64,000 nt of DNA from Caproicibacter sp047833665 (GCA_047833665.1 CP181261.1:1736001-1800000), one strand, 5' to 3'; positions 9,151 through 18,684 are shown, numbered from the stretch's first letter. Notes: generated from the letters alone by a model not told the origin. A program made the numbers and translations.

Positions 9151-9414
9151 TTGTTCCTTGCTGTGCAGCCAGTGCTGCTCCCATGAGCACATTACGTAAG
9201 TACATAGTAACAGGATATTTAGCATCGTTATTGAGGTAGATCAAAGCAGAAAACCAGTCATTCCAATAAATTACAGATATAAACTATGGCTGTTGTCCCG
9301 CTTAAAGATAAAGCAGCTTGATTAAAGATCGGGTAAACCGTTAAAATAACCAGTAATGTCATCAAACAAACGTTAAAAACATCAAAAGCTCTGCTTGCTG
9401 CACTTTTTTTCATT
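9151..9414 (-). pseudogene. Remnant of an LplC-type sugar ABC permease
   Basis: The N-terminus starts at 9414 after an AAGAAGG site (MKKSAASRAFDVFN, first membrane helix). It then jumps to the C-terminal region, containing YWNDWFSALIYL and YPVTMYLRNVLM, typical of the second permease of LplABC importers. Most of the middle, including the EAA cytoplasmic loop, is gone. The two pieces are also out of frame by one base near 9290, and the tail runs directly into the binding-protein sequence at about 9151. At least one large deletion, a frameshift and a fusion are therefore visible. Confidence 0.75.
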
Positions 9415-9431
9415 TTCTCGCCTTCTTTCCA

Positions 9432-10407
9432 TTACCACAAGCCACAATCCCAAAGCTTATTTGTTAACTTATTAGACAGCCATAACAAAATCAACCCGAG
9501 CAATCCTTGAAACAACCCGATTGCAGTTCCGTAGCTGTAATTGTTCCCTACCAATCCGATCCGGTAAACGTAAGTCTGTATTACGTCTGCAGTAGAATAA
9601 ACAGCAGGGGAATACAGTAATAATATTTTTTCAAAACCAACATTAAGGATAGTTCCAATTGCAATAATTAAGTTAATGGAAATGGTGGGTAGCATCAGTG
9701 GCAAGGTGATATAAATCGTTTGTTTCCACCGGTTCGCCCCGTCCACCATGGCCGCCTCATACTGACTTTGATCTGCAGAAGATAGAACCGCCATATAAAT
9801 AATGGAATTCCACCCCTCCGACGAAACATATAAACTGCCATATATCCGACGAAACATATATCGTTCGAAACCATGAAGGCTCACCCAAAAAATAAATTGA
9901 TTCTCCACCGAAACGTTCAATCAAAATATTCACAATGCCAGTTGATGGAGAAAGCAGTCCGTTGATGATCATGACTACTACCACTACAGACAAAAATTTC
10001 GGTACAATTGTTACTGTCTGAACGATTTTCTTAAATTTTTTCCCAGTAATCTCATTTAACAATAATGCAAAAACAATTGGCAGCGGGAACGAAATTAATA
10101 ATGTTAAAAAACTGATGATAATGGTATTTTTAAAAACACTCCAAAATTTTGGATCTTTAAAAAACAATTTGAAGTAATACAAGCCCTTCCATTCCACGCC
10201 AAAAATAGACTTTCCTGTTACAAATTTTCGGAACGCAATAATGTTGCCAGCCATTGGTATGTATTTAAAAATGATAAAGTAGGCAATCGGAACCAGCAAA
10301 AACAAATACAATGTTATGTTCTTTTTTATGCTTCTTAATGTTTGATTTTTGGTACTAATTCTTTTCTCTAAAGAAGCATTACCATTCCTACCAAAAATTT
10401 TCTCCAT
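9432..10407 (-). pseudogene. LplB-type sugar ABC permease broken by a short tandem duplication
   Basis: First permease of an LplABC-type oligosaccharide importer. The 5' frame (10407 to about 9850) gives the N-terminal tail and helices (LYLFLLVPIAYFIIFKY, ALLLNEITGKKFKK). The 3' frame (about 9840 to 9432) gives GWNSIIYMAVLS, the EAAMVDGA cytoplasmic loop that docks the ATPase, and the last helices. Together they are full length for the family. The break is a repeat of TCCGACGAAACATAT at 9817-9831 and 9845-9859, which shifts the frame between DIWQ and GWNS. No ATPase gene is present, as usual for this class, which uses a shared MsmX-like ATPase. Confidence 0.85.
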
Positions 10408-10466
10408 TGAATTTTTCTCCCCTCTTCCTCCTTGAATAATGATAAAAGTTTTGCATTAAGTGCACC

Positions 10467-12928
10467 CTACCGTACTTCTATTTTACATGCATTAGACACA
10501 ATATCTTGTGCTGTTGCCCGTATCATACAAGAACCCTTTTTAACTCCCCGAAGGATCATTAGACATTTTCCATGATGGGTCTGAACTTGATTGCTCCGAT
10601 ATGGATTCACATTATAGACATCGCCATTGTCTACGCCCAATATCTTACAATTGTCATCATCAACATGGAATGTTACCTGCTTTTCTAAATGCTCAATCGG
10701 TATTCCTTGCTTATCCACTAACTGTGCGGTAACATGCACCACACTGTCAAAATCCAGGCTAACTGTTGATTTGTCGGTTTCAAGTACAATTGCGTGTGCT
10801 GCTCCCGCCGTCTTCAACATCGTTTTAACGGTACAGGTATTCTTTTTGCCTACTGCCAATAATTCACCGGATTGAAAAGGTACCGCCCACTTATAAATGT
10901 GATCTTCAAAATTCTTTAAATACTTAGTGGACAACAACGTGCCATTCAAATACAATGATACTTCATCACAATTGGTGTACACCTCGACAACTGTCATTTC
11001 TTCTTTTTCATAATTCCAGTGATGATTTACATCATGCCATGGCCAAAGTCTGTGTTTCCATGCACCTGGCTGTTTCTCTACCGGTTCACCGGAACTATTC
11101 AACACATATAGAGATTTTTCAAGCGTCTGAGTGACCATATAAATAGTGGGCTGGTCTGACCATAGGCTTTTAAACATGTAATAAGAAGGTTTGCGAAATC
11201 CCGCATAATCCAATAATCCATGATTAGAACCTTTTTAGGCCACGGGTTTTTTGCCCCCGCCTCGCCCAAATAATCAACGCCGGTCCACAAGAAAATGCCT
11301 GGAACATACTCTTTCTCAAGCACTTGTTTCCATTCATGCCACTGTGGAACATTTTCTGTACCCATAATTGGCTTTTCAGGATAATTTTTGTGTCCATACT
11401 CATAAACTACCTGCCGATAGCTGTAGCCCACAATATCCAGAGCATCCGTATACCCGGATTCATAACTGGCGCTTGGCAAAATACAGTTTGCAATTACGGG
11501 CCTTGTCACATCCAACTCTTTGACCCATTTTGCTAATTTATGAGCTGTCTTACCGATTTCATAGGGATCTTCGGGCAATTTTCTTATATTCTCGCGAATG
11601 GTTTTAATATCATACGGCGGTAAGGTCCAAAAGTAATTCCCTGTTGCATCCGCGCCAAAGTATCCTGTTGCCTTATTGTATTTCGGATAGGTCCATTCAA
11701 TTTCGTTTCCGATACTCCACTGAAAAATACAAGGATGGTTTCTGTCACGCCGCATGGAATTTTGCAGATCTTCTTGTGCGGTTTCCCGAAAAAATTCAGC
11801 GTGACCGCGGGTTATATAATCTACTTTCTGTTCTGTACCATTGAACCGCTTATCTTTTGGATAATCCCACTCATCAAAAAATTCTTCTTGAACAAGAAAT
11901 CCCATCTCATCACATAAATTCAGGAAATCTTCTGAAGGAGGGTTATGCGCTGTTCGAATTGCATTGCACCCACATTCTTTCAATCGTTCCAAACGTCTTC
12001 TCCACACATCAAGGGGTACGGCTGCCCCAACCAATCCTGCACAATGGTGAAGGCATACACCTTTAATTAAGGTGTGAACACCATTGAAAAAGAACCCTTT
12101 GTTTACATCAAATCGAAAACTACGCAATCCGATCTTTGTTGTCTCTTCCTGAATCTTTTTTTGCTCAACATAGAGTTCTGTTCGAATAGTATACAACCGC
12201 GCATGATGAATTTCCCATAGCAGTGGATGGTCTATTTCCCATTGAAGATCCAAAGTTTCGTGTTGCCGCGGATAAAGCAATTTTTTATGCGACGATTGAT
12301 GCACAACCTCCCCATTTGGTGCAAAAACAGTCAAACGAAGTTCTATACTTTTTCTTTCAAGTGTCTCATTGTTAACAGCTATTTGGCCATGAACAGTTGC
12401 TTTGTTTTTGTCCAATTGAGGCGTTGTGAAATAGGTCCCCCATATGGGTATATGTACCTTATCCAATATGTTTAAGGTTACTTTTCTATAAATGCCGGAA
12501 CCTGTATACCAACGGCTGTCTGCATATCTGGTCCTGTCAACCCTTACGGCCACTATATTGTCCTGATTCAAGTCATTCAAATAATCTGTAATATCCACTA
12601 AAAAAGGGGAATACCCATATGCGTGAAATTTCACCAAGTGCCCGTTGCAGTAAATACTTGCACGGTTATAAATTCCATCAAAGTTTAATATGACTTTTTT
12701 ATGGAGCATATCTTTCGTCGTTTTAAAGTGTTTTCTATACCAACCAATACCTCCCATCAAATACCCTGTGCAGCCCTCGCCTTTTTCCTTATTAAATGGC
12801 AGTTCCACATTCCAATCATGCGGAATATTGATTTGTCTCCATTGCATATCGTCAGTGTCTGGCAGGTGAGGAGCCTCCGGTTCATCTAGCGTGAATTTCC
12901 AGTCTGCATTAAACGGAATGATTTGCAT
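10467..12928 (-). pseudogene. GH2 family beta-galactosidase-like gene with a single frameshift
   Basis: A glycoside hydrolase family 2 enzyme of about 820 residues if read across one frameshift. Frame one covers 12928 to about 11232: sugar-binding jelly roll, Ig-like domain and TIM barrel with acid/base in WSIGNEIEW near residue 406 and probable nucleophile in MGTEN near 523. Frame two covers about 11230 to 10467: the end of the barrel and two C-terminal beta-sandwich domains. The break is at an A-run (T-run 11232-11236 on the plus strand); one more A restores KKGSNHGLLDYAGF. The start follows AGGAGG. In this context a role on agar-derived galacto-oligosaccharides is inferred. A sequencing error in the homopolymer is a real alternative to a pseudogene. 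Confidence 0.85.
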
Positions 12929-12976
12929 ACCAATTAACCTCCTGGAGAGGAATCTTAAAGAAGCAGGTAGTTTACT

Positions 12977-14038
12977 TTATTCGTACATTGTACGGCTTGT
13001 ATAAACCTTTTTCTGCCATTCGTCAAGATCAAATCGCCGAATATATCCCCATTTTCCGCTTACGTCATGACATAATCCCCATTTCATTCCCTGCAATGGG
13101 TTATCTTTACTTTCCACATCTCTAAACGGCCCGGCCGCTTCCGGCCCTCCTTTAATGACAGCCTTAATTTCAAAATTAATTCCGTCTTCTGCAAACTGCA
13201 AAGTATTTTTCTCCACTCCATCCGTGGTTAAAAACGCGGCGATTCCCCCATTATATTTCCACAAACAGGTTTCATGACCACTGTTAGTGATTGGATTATA
13301 TTCGCTACGTATATAAGGACCTTCAATCTTATCTGCTATTGCAACACCCCATTTTGTTTCTCTGCCGCCCATATACAACTCTTCACCCATTGGTTCTCCT
13401 TTATAGTAAAGGTAGAATTTTCCTCTGAAAGGCAAAAGCAGTGGATCATGAACTTTATGTGAATCAAAACTACCTTTTTTCTTAACTAAAAAGCAATTAT
13501 CTTCATCGCCTTCCCATTCCCCATCCTTGGTTGGGCATAAGATTGGTTCTGGCAACTTTACAAATGGTCCATCAGGAGAATCAGACTTAGCCATGGCAAT
13601 ATTTTCAAAACTTCTCACCCTATAAGGTGATTGAACGGTCTGATAAACTAAGTAGTATTTTCCTTCATATTCCAATACTTCTGGTGTAAACACGCTTCTG
13701 TCGTCGTAGGATCCGGGTTCACCTCTTTGAACTGCCGGCCCTCTTTCTTCCCATTTGTAACCATCTTTTGAAACAGCATACCAAATCTCGCTCTGATCCC
13801 ATGGAAAAACTTTTGCGTTATCATCCCCTGTGTGAAAGCCAACAGATTCTCCCACTGATTTTGTATACCAGACATAGTACAAGTCCCCTATTTTCAGTAC
13901 GCTGCTCGGATCCCGTCTATGTACATTTTCCTCATAACCTATACCTTCCACATCACTTAGACGAAAATCACAAAACCATTCGCAACTTTGGTAGTAATTT
14001 CGTTCCATAGCTCTCTTTGTTGCACTACTGATTTTCAT
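12977..14038 (-). CDS. GH117 family enzyme, probable alpha-1,3-(3,6-anhydro)-L-galactosidase
   Basis: 353 residues with the five-bladed beta-propeller pattern of glycoside hydrolase family 117, whose characterised members remove 3,6-anhydro-L-galactose from the non-reducing end of neoagaro-oligosaccharides. Seen are HRRDPSSV near residue 41, YYVWYTKS, GSYDDRSVFTPEV, KYYLVYQ, KVHDPLLL near 197 and SGHETCLWKY near 255. These fit the two aspartates and the histidine acid of the family. There is no signal peptide, so it works inside the cell. It is first in the minus-strand operon and 48 bases before GH2. AAGGAG precedes the ATG. GH43-like activity cannot be fully excluded. Confidence 0.8.
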   Translation of the reverse strand: MKISSATKRAMERNYYQSCEWFCDFRLSDVEGIGYEENVHRRDPSSVLKIGDLYYVWYTKSVGESVGFHTGDDNAKVFPWDQSEIWYAVSKDGYKWEERGPAVQRGEPGSYDDRSVFTPEVLEYEGKYYLVYQTVQSPYRVRSFENIAMAKSDSPDGPFVKLPEPILCPTKDGEWEGDEDNCFLVKKKGSFDSHKVHDPLLLPFRGKFYLYYKGEPMGEELYMGGRETKWGVAIADKIEGPYIRSEYNPITNSGHETCLWKYNGGIAAFLTTDGVEKNTLQFAEDGINFEIKAVIKGGPEAAGPFRDVESKDNPLQGMKWGLCHDVSGKWGYIRRFDLDEWQKKVYTSRTMYE

Positions 14039-14054
14039 TCATGCGCTCCTTCTA

Positions 14055-14064
14055 TTGTATACAT
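14055..14064. promoter_or_regulatory. Candidate GntR operator in the GH117 leader
   Basis: TTGTATACAT with the palindromic core GTATAC, between the GH117 promoter and its ribosome site. Confidence 0.45.
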
Positions 14065-14087
14065 GCATCTTTAATTTACGGGTTTTA

Positions 14088-14097
14088 TAGTATACTT
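14088..14097. promoter_or_regulatory. Candidate GntR operator at the GH117 transcription start
   Basis: TAGTATACTT, core GTATAC, lies two bases beyond the GH117 -10 box, the expected place for repression of that promoter. Confidence 0.6.
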
Positions 14098-14126
14098 ATT
14101 ATACACTATATACATTAAAATGCCAA
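14098..14126 (-). promoter_or_regulatory. Promoter of the GH117-GH2-importer operon
   Basis: On the minus strand TTGGCA (14126-14121) and TATAAT (14103-14098) are separated by 17 bases, about 60 bases before the GH117 start codon. A GTATAC palindrome overlaps the likely transcription start. Confidence 0.7.
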
Positions 14127-14172
14127 CACAGTATTTTAATATTAGATTATATATTATATTTGCTGTCGAATG

Positions 14173-14201
14173 TTGATATTCAATTGATTTTTATGTATAC
14201 T
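14173..14201 (+). promoter_or_regulatory. Promoter of the gntR gene
   Basis: TTGATA (14173-14178), a 17-base spacer and TATACT (14196-14201). The -10 box is itself part of a GTATAC palindrome, consistent with autoregulation. Confidence 0.6.
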
Positions 14202-14202
14202 T
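14193..14202. promoter_or_regulatory. Candidate GntR operator over the gntR -10 box
   Basis: ATGTATACTT, core GTATAC at 14195-14200, overlapping the -10 box of gntR. Confidence 0.55.
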
Positions 14203-14271
14203 TATATTGAGACATATAAATATTATAGATTGTCTAGATATTTTAAATTAAAAAAGTAAAAGGAGTTATCT

Positions 14272-14964
14272 ATGCCTAAGCTGAGAGGAAAATCTGTTGA
14301 TATTGCAACAAATAGGATCTTGCGAAAAATTGAAAATTTCGACTTGGCCTCAGGAGAAGTCGTATCTGATTTAGAACTTTCCAAAGAATTGAATATGAGC
14401 CGAACTCCTGTACGAGAAGCCATCATGTCCCTTTTAGACGCCGGAATTCTTGAACGTACCCAGACAAAAGTGATCGTTAAACCTTTGACACTAACGGACA
14501 TTATCGAAATTTTACAAGTTCGCGAAAGTATCGAACTAAAAAGCGCAGAGATCATTCTTGCAAATGGCGGATTAAATGTTGAACAGCGTTCAGAACTAGA
14601 AGCTATCCATGATCAGCTTTGGCAAAATATTACCCAAGGTAATTTTTCTGCCAATTTTGAGGCAGACGAAGTTTTCCATCATAAAATCATTGAATTTTCT
14701 CATAATTCACGCTTGTTAGACATCTACAAGAGACTGTCGCTGCAAAGCCAACGTTTGCGCTGGTTTACTTTATTAACACCGGACCGTTATGTCAAAACAC
14801 TTGAGGAACATAAAGAAATCTTGCAAAATTTGTATAGTATGAATCAGGTAGGCGTAGCTAAGGCAATTCGTACTCACATTGCTAATACACAAAAAAACTA
14901 TCAGGCAATTTTAAATAATAAATGGGATAAAATTGCATCCGAAATCAAGCGAATGAATGCTTAA
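14272..14964 (+). CDS. GntR family transcriptional regulator, FCD (FadR-like) type
   Basis: 230 residues: an N-terminal winged helix-turn-helix (SKELNMSRTPVREAIMSLLDAGIL, about residues 38-62) and an all-helical FCD ligand domain with metal-binding acidic and histidine residues (FEADEVFHHKIIEF, EEHKEIL, IRTHI). FCD regulators usually sense sugar acids or other organic acids. Here the predicted inducer is an intermediate of the adjacent pathway, perhaps anhydrogalactonate or ketodeoxygalactonate (inference). It is divergent from GH117 and upstream of the dehydrogenase/enolase pair. AAAAGGAG precedes the ATG. GTATAC palindromes at four nearby promoters are its likely operators. Confidence 0.88.
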   Translation: MPKLRGKSVDIATNRILRKIENFDLASGEVVSDLELSKELNMSRTPVREAIMSLLDAGILERTQTKVIVKPLTLTDIIEILQVRESIELKSAEIILANGGLNVEQRSELEAIHDQLWQNITQGNFSANFEADEVFHHKIIEFSHNSRLLDIYKRLSLQSQRLRWFTLLTPDRYVKTLEEHKEILQNLYSMNQVGVAKAIRTHIANTQKNYQAILNNKWDKIASEIKRMNA

Positions 14965-15067
14965 AAAGCATATGAGTAGTACAGCGTTAAGCGGCTCCGG
15001 TTCCATCTTCCTCCCCTTTCCGAAGTGAATATACCATTAAAAAATCAGAAATCGGTAGAATGAGTAA

Positions 15068-15145
15068 AGAGCATATCGATAACCTCCAAAATGGTTTGTA
15101 ATCATTTCCATTTTAGAAGTTTTTATTGATATGCTCTACTTTTTT
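15068..15145 (+). terminator. Long-stem terminator after gntR
   Basis: A 15-bp outer stem (AGAGCATATCGATAA at 15068-15082 paired with 15123-15137, one mismatch) encloses an inner AAAATGG/CCATTTT stem and is followed by ACTTTTTT. The whole reads as a terminator with a branched or elongated hairpin. Confidence 0.65.
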
Positions 15146-15148
15146 GCG

Positions 15149-15287
15149 TTTTCCTTAGGGCTATTCATCACACCCCAACATTTTATTTGGAGAGCCTTTT
15201 TTAAGCTTTTCTCAGAGCACTATCCGCTGCACCTCAACACTTATTCTTATTATAGAGTCTCTTTTCCCTGAGTCCTATTCGACACCG
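15149..15287. repeat. Two and a half degenerate tandem repeats of about 57 bp
   Basis: Three imperfect direct copies start at 15149, 15207 and 15262, each opening with TTTTC, then a degenerate purine-rich stretch, CTATYC and CACC. The first two go on to CAACA, TTATT and AGAG. The stretch from 14965 to 15592 holds no gene; apart from this repeat it contains the gntR terminator and the dehydrogenase promoter. Confidence 0.55.
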
Positions 15288-15432
15288 TATAAAAAAACGC
15301 ATAATTTTTTGTGATGCAATATCTGTGATTGCTGGTGAAACTGTGTGTACAATAGTAAATTCCGTTCAAACGTCAACATATACAAAAAATAAAGACGAGT
15401 TCTGTTGATAGAAATAAAATACCGAAAAAGGA

Positions 15433-15461
15433 TTGCATTACAAAAAAACATAGTATACAAT
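15433..15461 (+). promoter_or_regulatory. Promoter of the dehydrogenase-enolase operon
   Basis: TTGCAT (15433-15438), 17 bases, TACAAT (15456-15461). The -10 region overlaps a GTATAC palindrome. About 130 bases of leader follow before the start codon. Confidence 0.5.
15451..15460. promoter_or_regulatory. Candidate GntR operator at the dehydrogenase promoter
   Basis: TAGTATACAA, identical over ten bases to the site at the GH120 promoter (22051-22060), overlapping the -10 box. Confidence 0.6.
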
Positions 15462-15592
15462 AAGTTAATGAAAACGCAATAAATAAAATACATTACTCCT
15501 TTACAGCGCACTAGACAAAAGATGAACACATCTTTTGGTGCACATGTGAAAGGAACACAAAAATCCATGAAAATATTTTGAAAGGAGGAGTA

Positions 15593-17062
15593 ATGGGGGC
15601 GGCTCATTACAAAGCAACCATGATAAAGGCAAAGTTTTTAATCGATGGACATTTGCAAGACACTGCGTCCGGGGAAACCATTCAAGTTCTCAATCCGTTT
15701 AATAATGAAGTAGTCGGTGAAGTACCAAAAGGCAGTAAAGAAGATGCTGTAGCTGCGTTGCAAGCGGCCCAGAAAGCGCAGAAAGCATGGGCAAAATTAC
15801 CTGCACAGACAAGAGCGGGCTATGTTTCAGAATTGGCACAGATTTTGGTAGACAATCGGCAAATGCTAGCAGAAATTTTGACTTCCGAACATGGCAAACC
15901 TCTTTCCGAAGCTTTGGGAGAGGTAGATGCGTCAATCAACAATTTAACATATGCTGCGGAATCAGCACGCAGAATTGAAGGTAATATCTTTACATCCGAA
16001 CGCAAAGATGAGCAAACATGGATTCAAAGGGTACCCTATGGTGTTGTTGTTGGCATTGTTGCTTGGAACTTTCCTTTGGCATTAGCTACCAGAAAGTTCG
16101 GAAATGCCTTAGTCTGTGGCAATACAATGATTATTAAGCCACCGTCGGAAACACCTCTCACTGTTATGAAATACGCGGAACTGGTTGCAAAATCATCCCT
16201 TCCCAAGGGTGTCCTGAACTTTGTAACTGGCTCAGGCAGGGTTGTTGGAGATGCATTGGTACGAAATGACATCACCAAACTAGTCACATTAACCGGGAGC
16301 ACCCAGGCCGGCATTGAAGTCTTCCGCTCTGCAGCCGATAATGTTGTGGATGTCCATCTGGAACTGGGCGGCAAGGCACCATTCATTGTAATGGATGATG
16401 CGGACATTGATAAGGCGGCAAAATGCGCCACCATTGCCAGATTTTCCAACTGTGGCCAAATTTGCACCTGCAATGAGCGCATGTATGTTCATGAAAAGGT
16501 ATATGACGAATTCGTCAATAAATTTATAGAACACGTAAAGCAGATAGTGGTTGGAGATCCGATGGATCCTAAGACAACAATGAGACCAAAAGTGAGTCGG
16601 GCTGAAGTGGATAAGTTAAACAAAATGAAAGCAGAAGCCTTAAACAATGGTGCCAAAGTGCTCTATGAAATGAAACCGGATGCTTTGCCAACAGAAAATG
16701 GAAACTGGTTCTATCCAATAGTAATGGAAGTTTACGATAATAAAAATATTCTCATGCAACAAGAGCTTTTTGGCCCGATTGCACCGATTATGAAAGTATC
16801 CAGTTTTGACGAAGCGTTGGCATACGCAAACGACTGCGAGTATGGTTTATCCGCGTATCTATTCACTAACAACGCAAAGAACATTATGCGCGCGGTTAAT
16901 GAGCTCGAATTTGGTGAAGTGTATGTCAACCGTGAAAACGGCGAATTGATCAACGGATTCCACAGTGGCTATAAGAAGAGCGGTATTGGCGGAGAAGACG
17001 GAGTATACGGCTTAGAAGGATATTTGCAGAAAAAGACAGTTTATATGAATTACGACTATTAA
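15593..17062 (+). CDS. AldA-type aldehyde dehydrogenase, probable 3,6-anhydro-L-galactose dehydrogenase
   Basis: 489 residues of the NAD(P)+-dependent aldehyde dehydrogenase superfamily, closest in motif pattern to lactaldehyde/AldA and AHG dehydrogenases. Seen: cofactor-binding PYGVVVGIVAWNFPLALA and GSTQAG, catalytic glutamate in LELGGKAP near residue 257, catalytic cysteine in CGQICTC near 291, and a C-terminal EVYVNRENGE...GFHSGYKKSGIGGEDG segment. In the AHG pathway this enzyme oxidises 3,6-anhydro-L-galactose to 3,6-anhydrogalactonate. That substrate is inferred from the GH117 and enolase neighbours; a lactaldehyde or generic aldehyde role is the alternative. The ATG follows AAAGGAGGAG; a TTG at 15578 is less likely. 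Confidence 0.85.
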   Translation: MGAAHYKATMIKAKFLIDGHLQDTASGETIQVLNPFNNEVVGEVPKGSKEDAVAALQAAQKAQKAWAKLPAQTRAGYVSELAQILVDNRQMLAEILTSEHGKPLSEALGEVDASINNLTYAAESARRIEGNIFTSERKDEQTWIQRVPYGVVVGIVAWNFPLALATRKFGNALVCGNTMIIKPPSETPLTVMKYAELVAKSSLPKGVLNFVTGSGRVVGDALVRNDITKLVTLTGSTQAGIEVFRSAADNVVDVHLELGGKAPFIVMDDADIDKAAKCATIARFSNCGQICTCNERMYVHEKVYDEFVNKFIEHVKQIVVGDPMDPKTTMRPKVSRAEVDKLNKMKAEALNNGAKVLYEMKPDALPTENGNWFYPIVMEVYDNKNILMQQELFGPIAPIMKVSSFDEALAYANDCEYGLSAYLFTNNAKNIMRAVNELEFGEVYVNRENGELINGFHSGYKKSGIGGEDGVYGLEGYLQKKTVYMNYDY

Positions 17063-17090
17063 TTAAGTCATTTAGTTTAAGGTGGAGTAA

Positions 17091-18620
17091 ATGAAAGATA
17101 ATGTAATTAATAAAATAGACATTCAGTACTTTAAGGTTCCACTACAGGATAATCTTGTTGATGCGTTACACGGAAAGCACGATAATTTTGAACTGATTAC
17201 TGCTACCGTGTATACCAATGATGGACGAAGCGGAACAGGTTATACCTATACCGGCGGTATCGGTGGTAGCGCTATTGTGGACCTTTTAAGAAATGATCTA
17301 GTGCCGCGTTTAATCGGTAAAACATTCAAAACGCCTGAAGAAATGAACCAATATATGAATAGAAGTATTCATTACGTGGCAAGAGGCGGGGTTGCATCGT
17401 TTAGTATTTCAGCACTGGATATTGCTTTTTGGGATCTTAAATTGAAGACGGAAAACACCGCGCTGGCCGATTACGTTGGAACCAGAAATCAAAAAGTGCG
17501 TACATACTATGGCGGAATTGACCTCATGTTCTCAGAGGAAAAGTTGCTAAGCAACATTCAAAAACAACTGGAAAACGGGCACACTGCAATCAAGATAAAA
17601 GTTGGTAAAGAGAATGAGGAAGAAGATATTTCGCGCGTAAAAGCAGTACGCAAATTGATTGGCGACGATGCCATGTTCATGGTGGATGCCAATATGGTTT
17701 GGCCTGTGGAAAAAGCCATGCGCATGGCAAAGCGCTTGGAAGAGTTCCATATTAAATGGCTAGAGGAGCCAACAAATCCGGACGACTATGAAGGGTATGC
17801 ACGAATTGCCCAGGCATCAAACACACCAATTGCCATGGGCGAAAATCTTCATACCGTATATGAACATAGCTTGCTTGCGTTGGATGTTGGGCGTATTCAA
17901 TATCCCATTCCGGACTGCTCTAACGTATGCGGAATTACCGGTTTCTTTGAAGTGGCTAAACTTGCCAAGGAAAAAGGGACAATCTTTCAATTTGCATTGG
18001 AACATTTTCGTCGCATGAAACCGCATGTCAGCGGCGTATCTCTGTGCCATTTCATCACAAACTGGCCCATTATCAAGTGGGATATTATCGATTACTATGG
18101 TGAAGAAAAATTATCTTACGAATTTGTAAAAAGAAGCTATCAGCCTCTTCTGCCATCGATGCAGTTCGAAAAAAGAAGATGGTTGCCGGGAGAAACTTTT
18201 CACTCGCAGCTTTGGGTAGTTAATGATTACTACAAAGAATTTAAGGACCTTCAACTATCGTACGAAATCATTTATCCTAACGGGCAAACCACGAAATCGG
18301 CCGAGAATACAATTACCGTGGAGGAAAATTCCTCAAAAAAATATCAAGAAATTCAATTTGTTGTAGAAGGAGAAAAAGGAAGTTTTTTTGGTGTTAAGCT
18401 CTTTCTAAAGCAAAATGGTACATTACTCGCTCAAAATGAATACCGGTTATTGATAGACGACCAAGAAGAAGCAAAAAAGAAAGCGTTTGAACTATATACC
18501 TATATGCATGAACAACGGAGAAAATATGGAAGAGGTTATTACCGCTATATGCCGGAGTTGGTCTACGACACTGACTTTTCCAAGTCATGCGAAGACTCTG
18601 AACCACACGACATGAATTAG
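17091..18620 (+). CDS. Enolase-superfamily enzyme, probable 3,6-anhydrogalactonate cycloisomerase, with extra C-terminal domain
   Basis: 509 residues. About 1-355 form a mandelate-racemase-type enolase-superfamily enzyme: capping domain with HGKHDNFELIT and GTGYTYTGG, KIKVGK lysines near 168/170, metal ligands in MVDANMVW (199), LEEP (226) and MGENLHT (251), and a histidine in KPHVSGVSL near 312. These blocks resemble 3,6-anhydro-L-galactonate cycloisomerase, which opens the anhydro ring to give 2-keto-3-deoxygalactonate. About 360-509 are additional: a beta-sandwich-like domain (FHSQLWVVNDYYKEF, LQLSYEIIYPNG) and a charged helical tail, not part of the usual ~360-residue enzyme. It lies 28 bases after the dehydrogenase. 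The exact reaction is inferred from context. Confidence 0.8.
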   Translation: MKDNVINKIDIQYFKVPLQDNLVDALHGKHDNFELITATVYTNDGRSGTGYTYTGGIGGSAIVDLLRNDLVPRLIGKTFKTPEEMNQYMNRSIHYVARGGVASFSISALDIAFWDLKLKTENTALADYVGTRNQKVRTYYGGIDLMFSEEKLLSNIQKQLENGHTAIKIKVGKENEEEDISRVKAVRKLIGDDAMFMVDANMVWPVEKAMRMAKRLEEFHIKWLEEPTNPDDYEGYARIAQASNTPIAMGENLHTVYEHSLLALDVGRIQYPIPDCSNVCGITGFFEVAKLAKEKGTIFQFALEHFRRMKPHVSGVSLCHFITNWPIIKWDIIDYYGEEKLSYEFVKRSYQPLLPSMQFEKRRWLPGETFHSQLWVVNDYYKEFKDLQLSYEIIYPNGQTTKSAENTITVEENSSKKYQEIQFVVEGEKGSFFGVKLFLKQNGTLLAQNEYRLLIDDQEEAKKKAFELYTYMHEQRRKYGRGYYRYMPELVYDTDFSKSCEDSEPHDMN

Positions 18621-18684
18621 TGATCCCCTTATGCTGTTATCTCACCTTTTATGACCGAGATATTTATCCAGAATGGTACAATAA

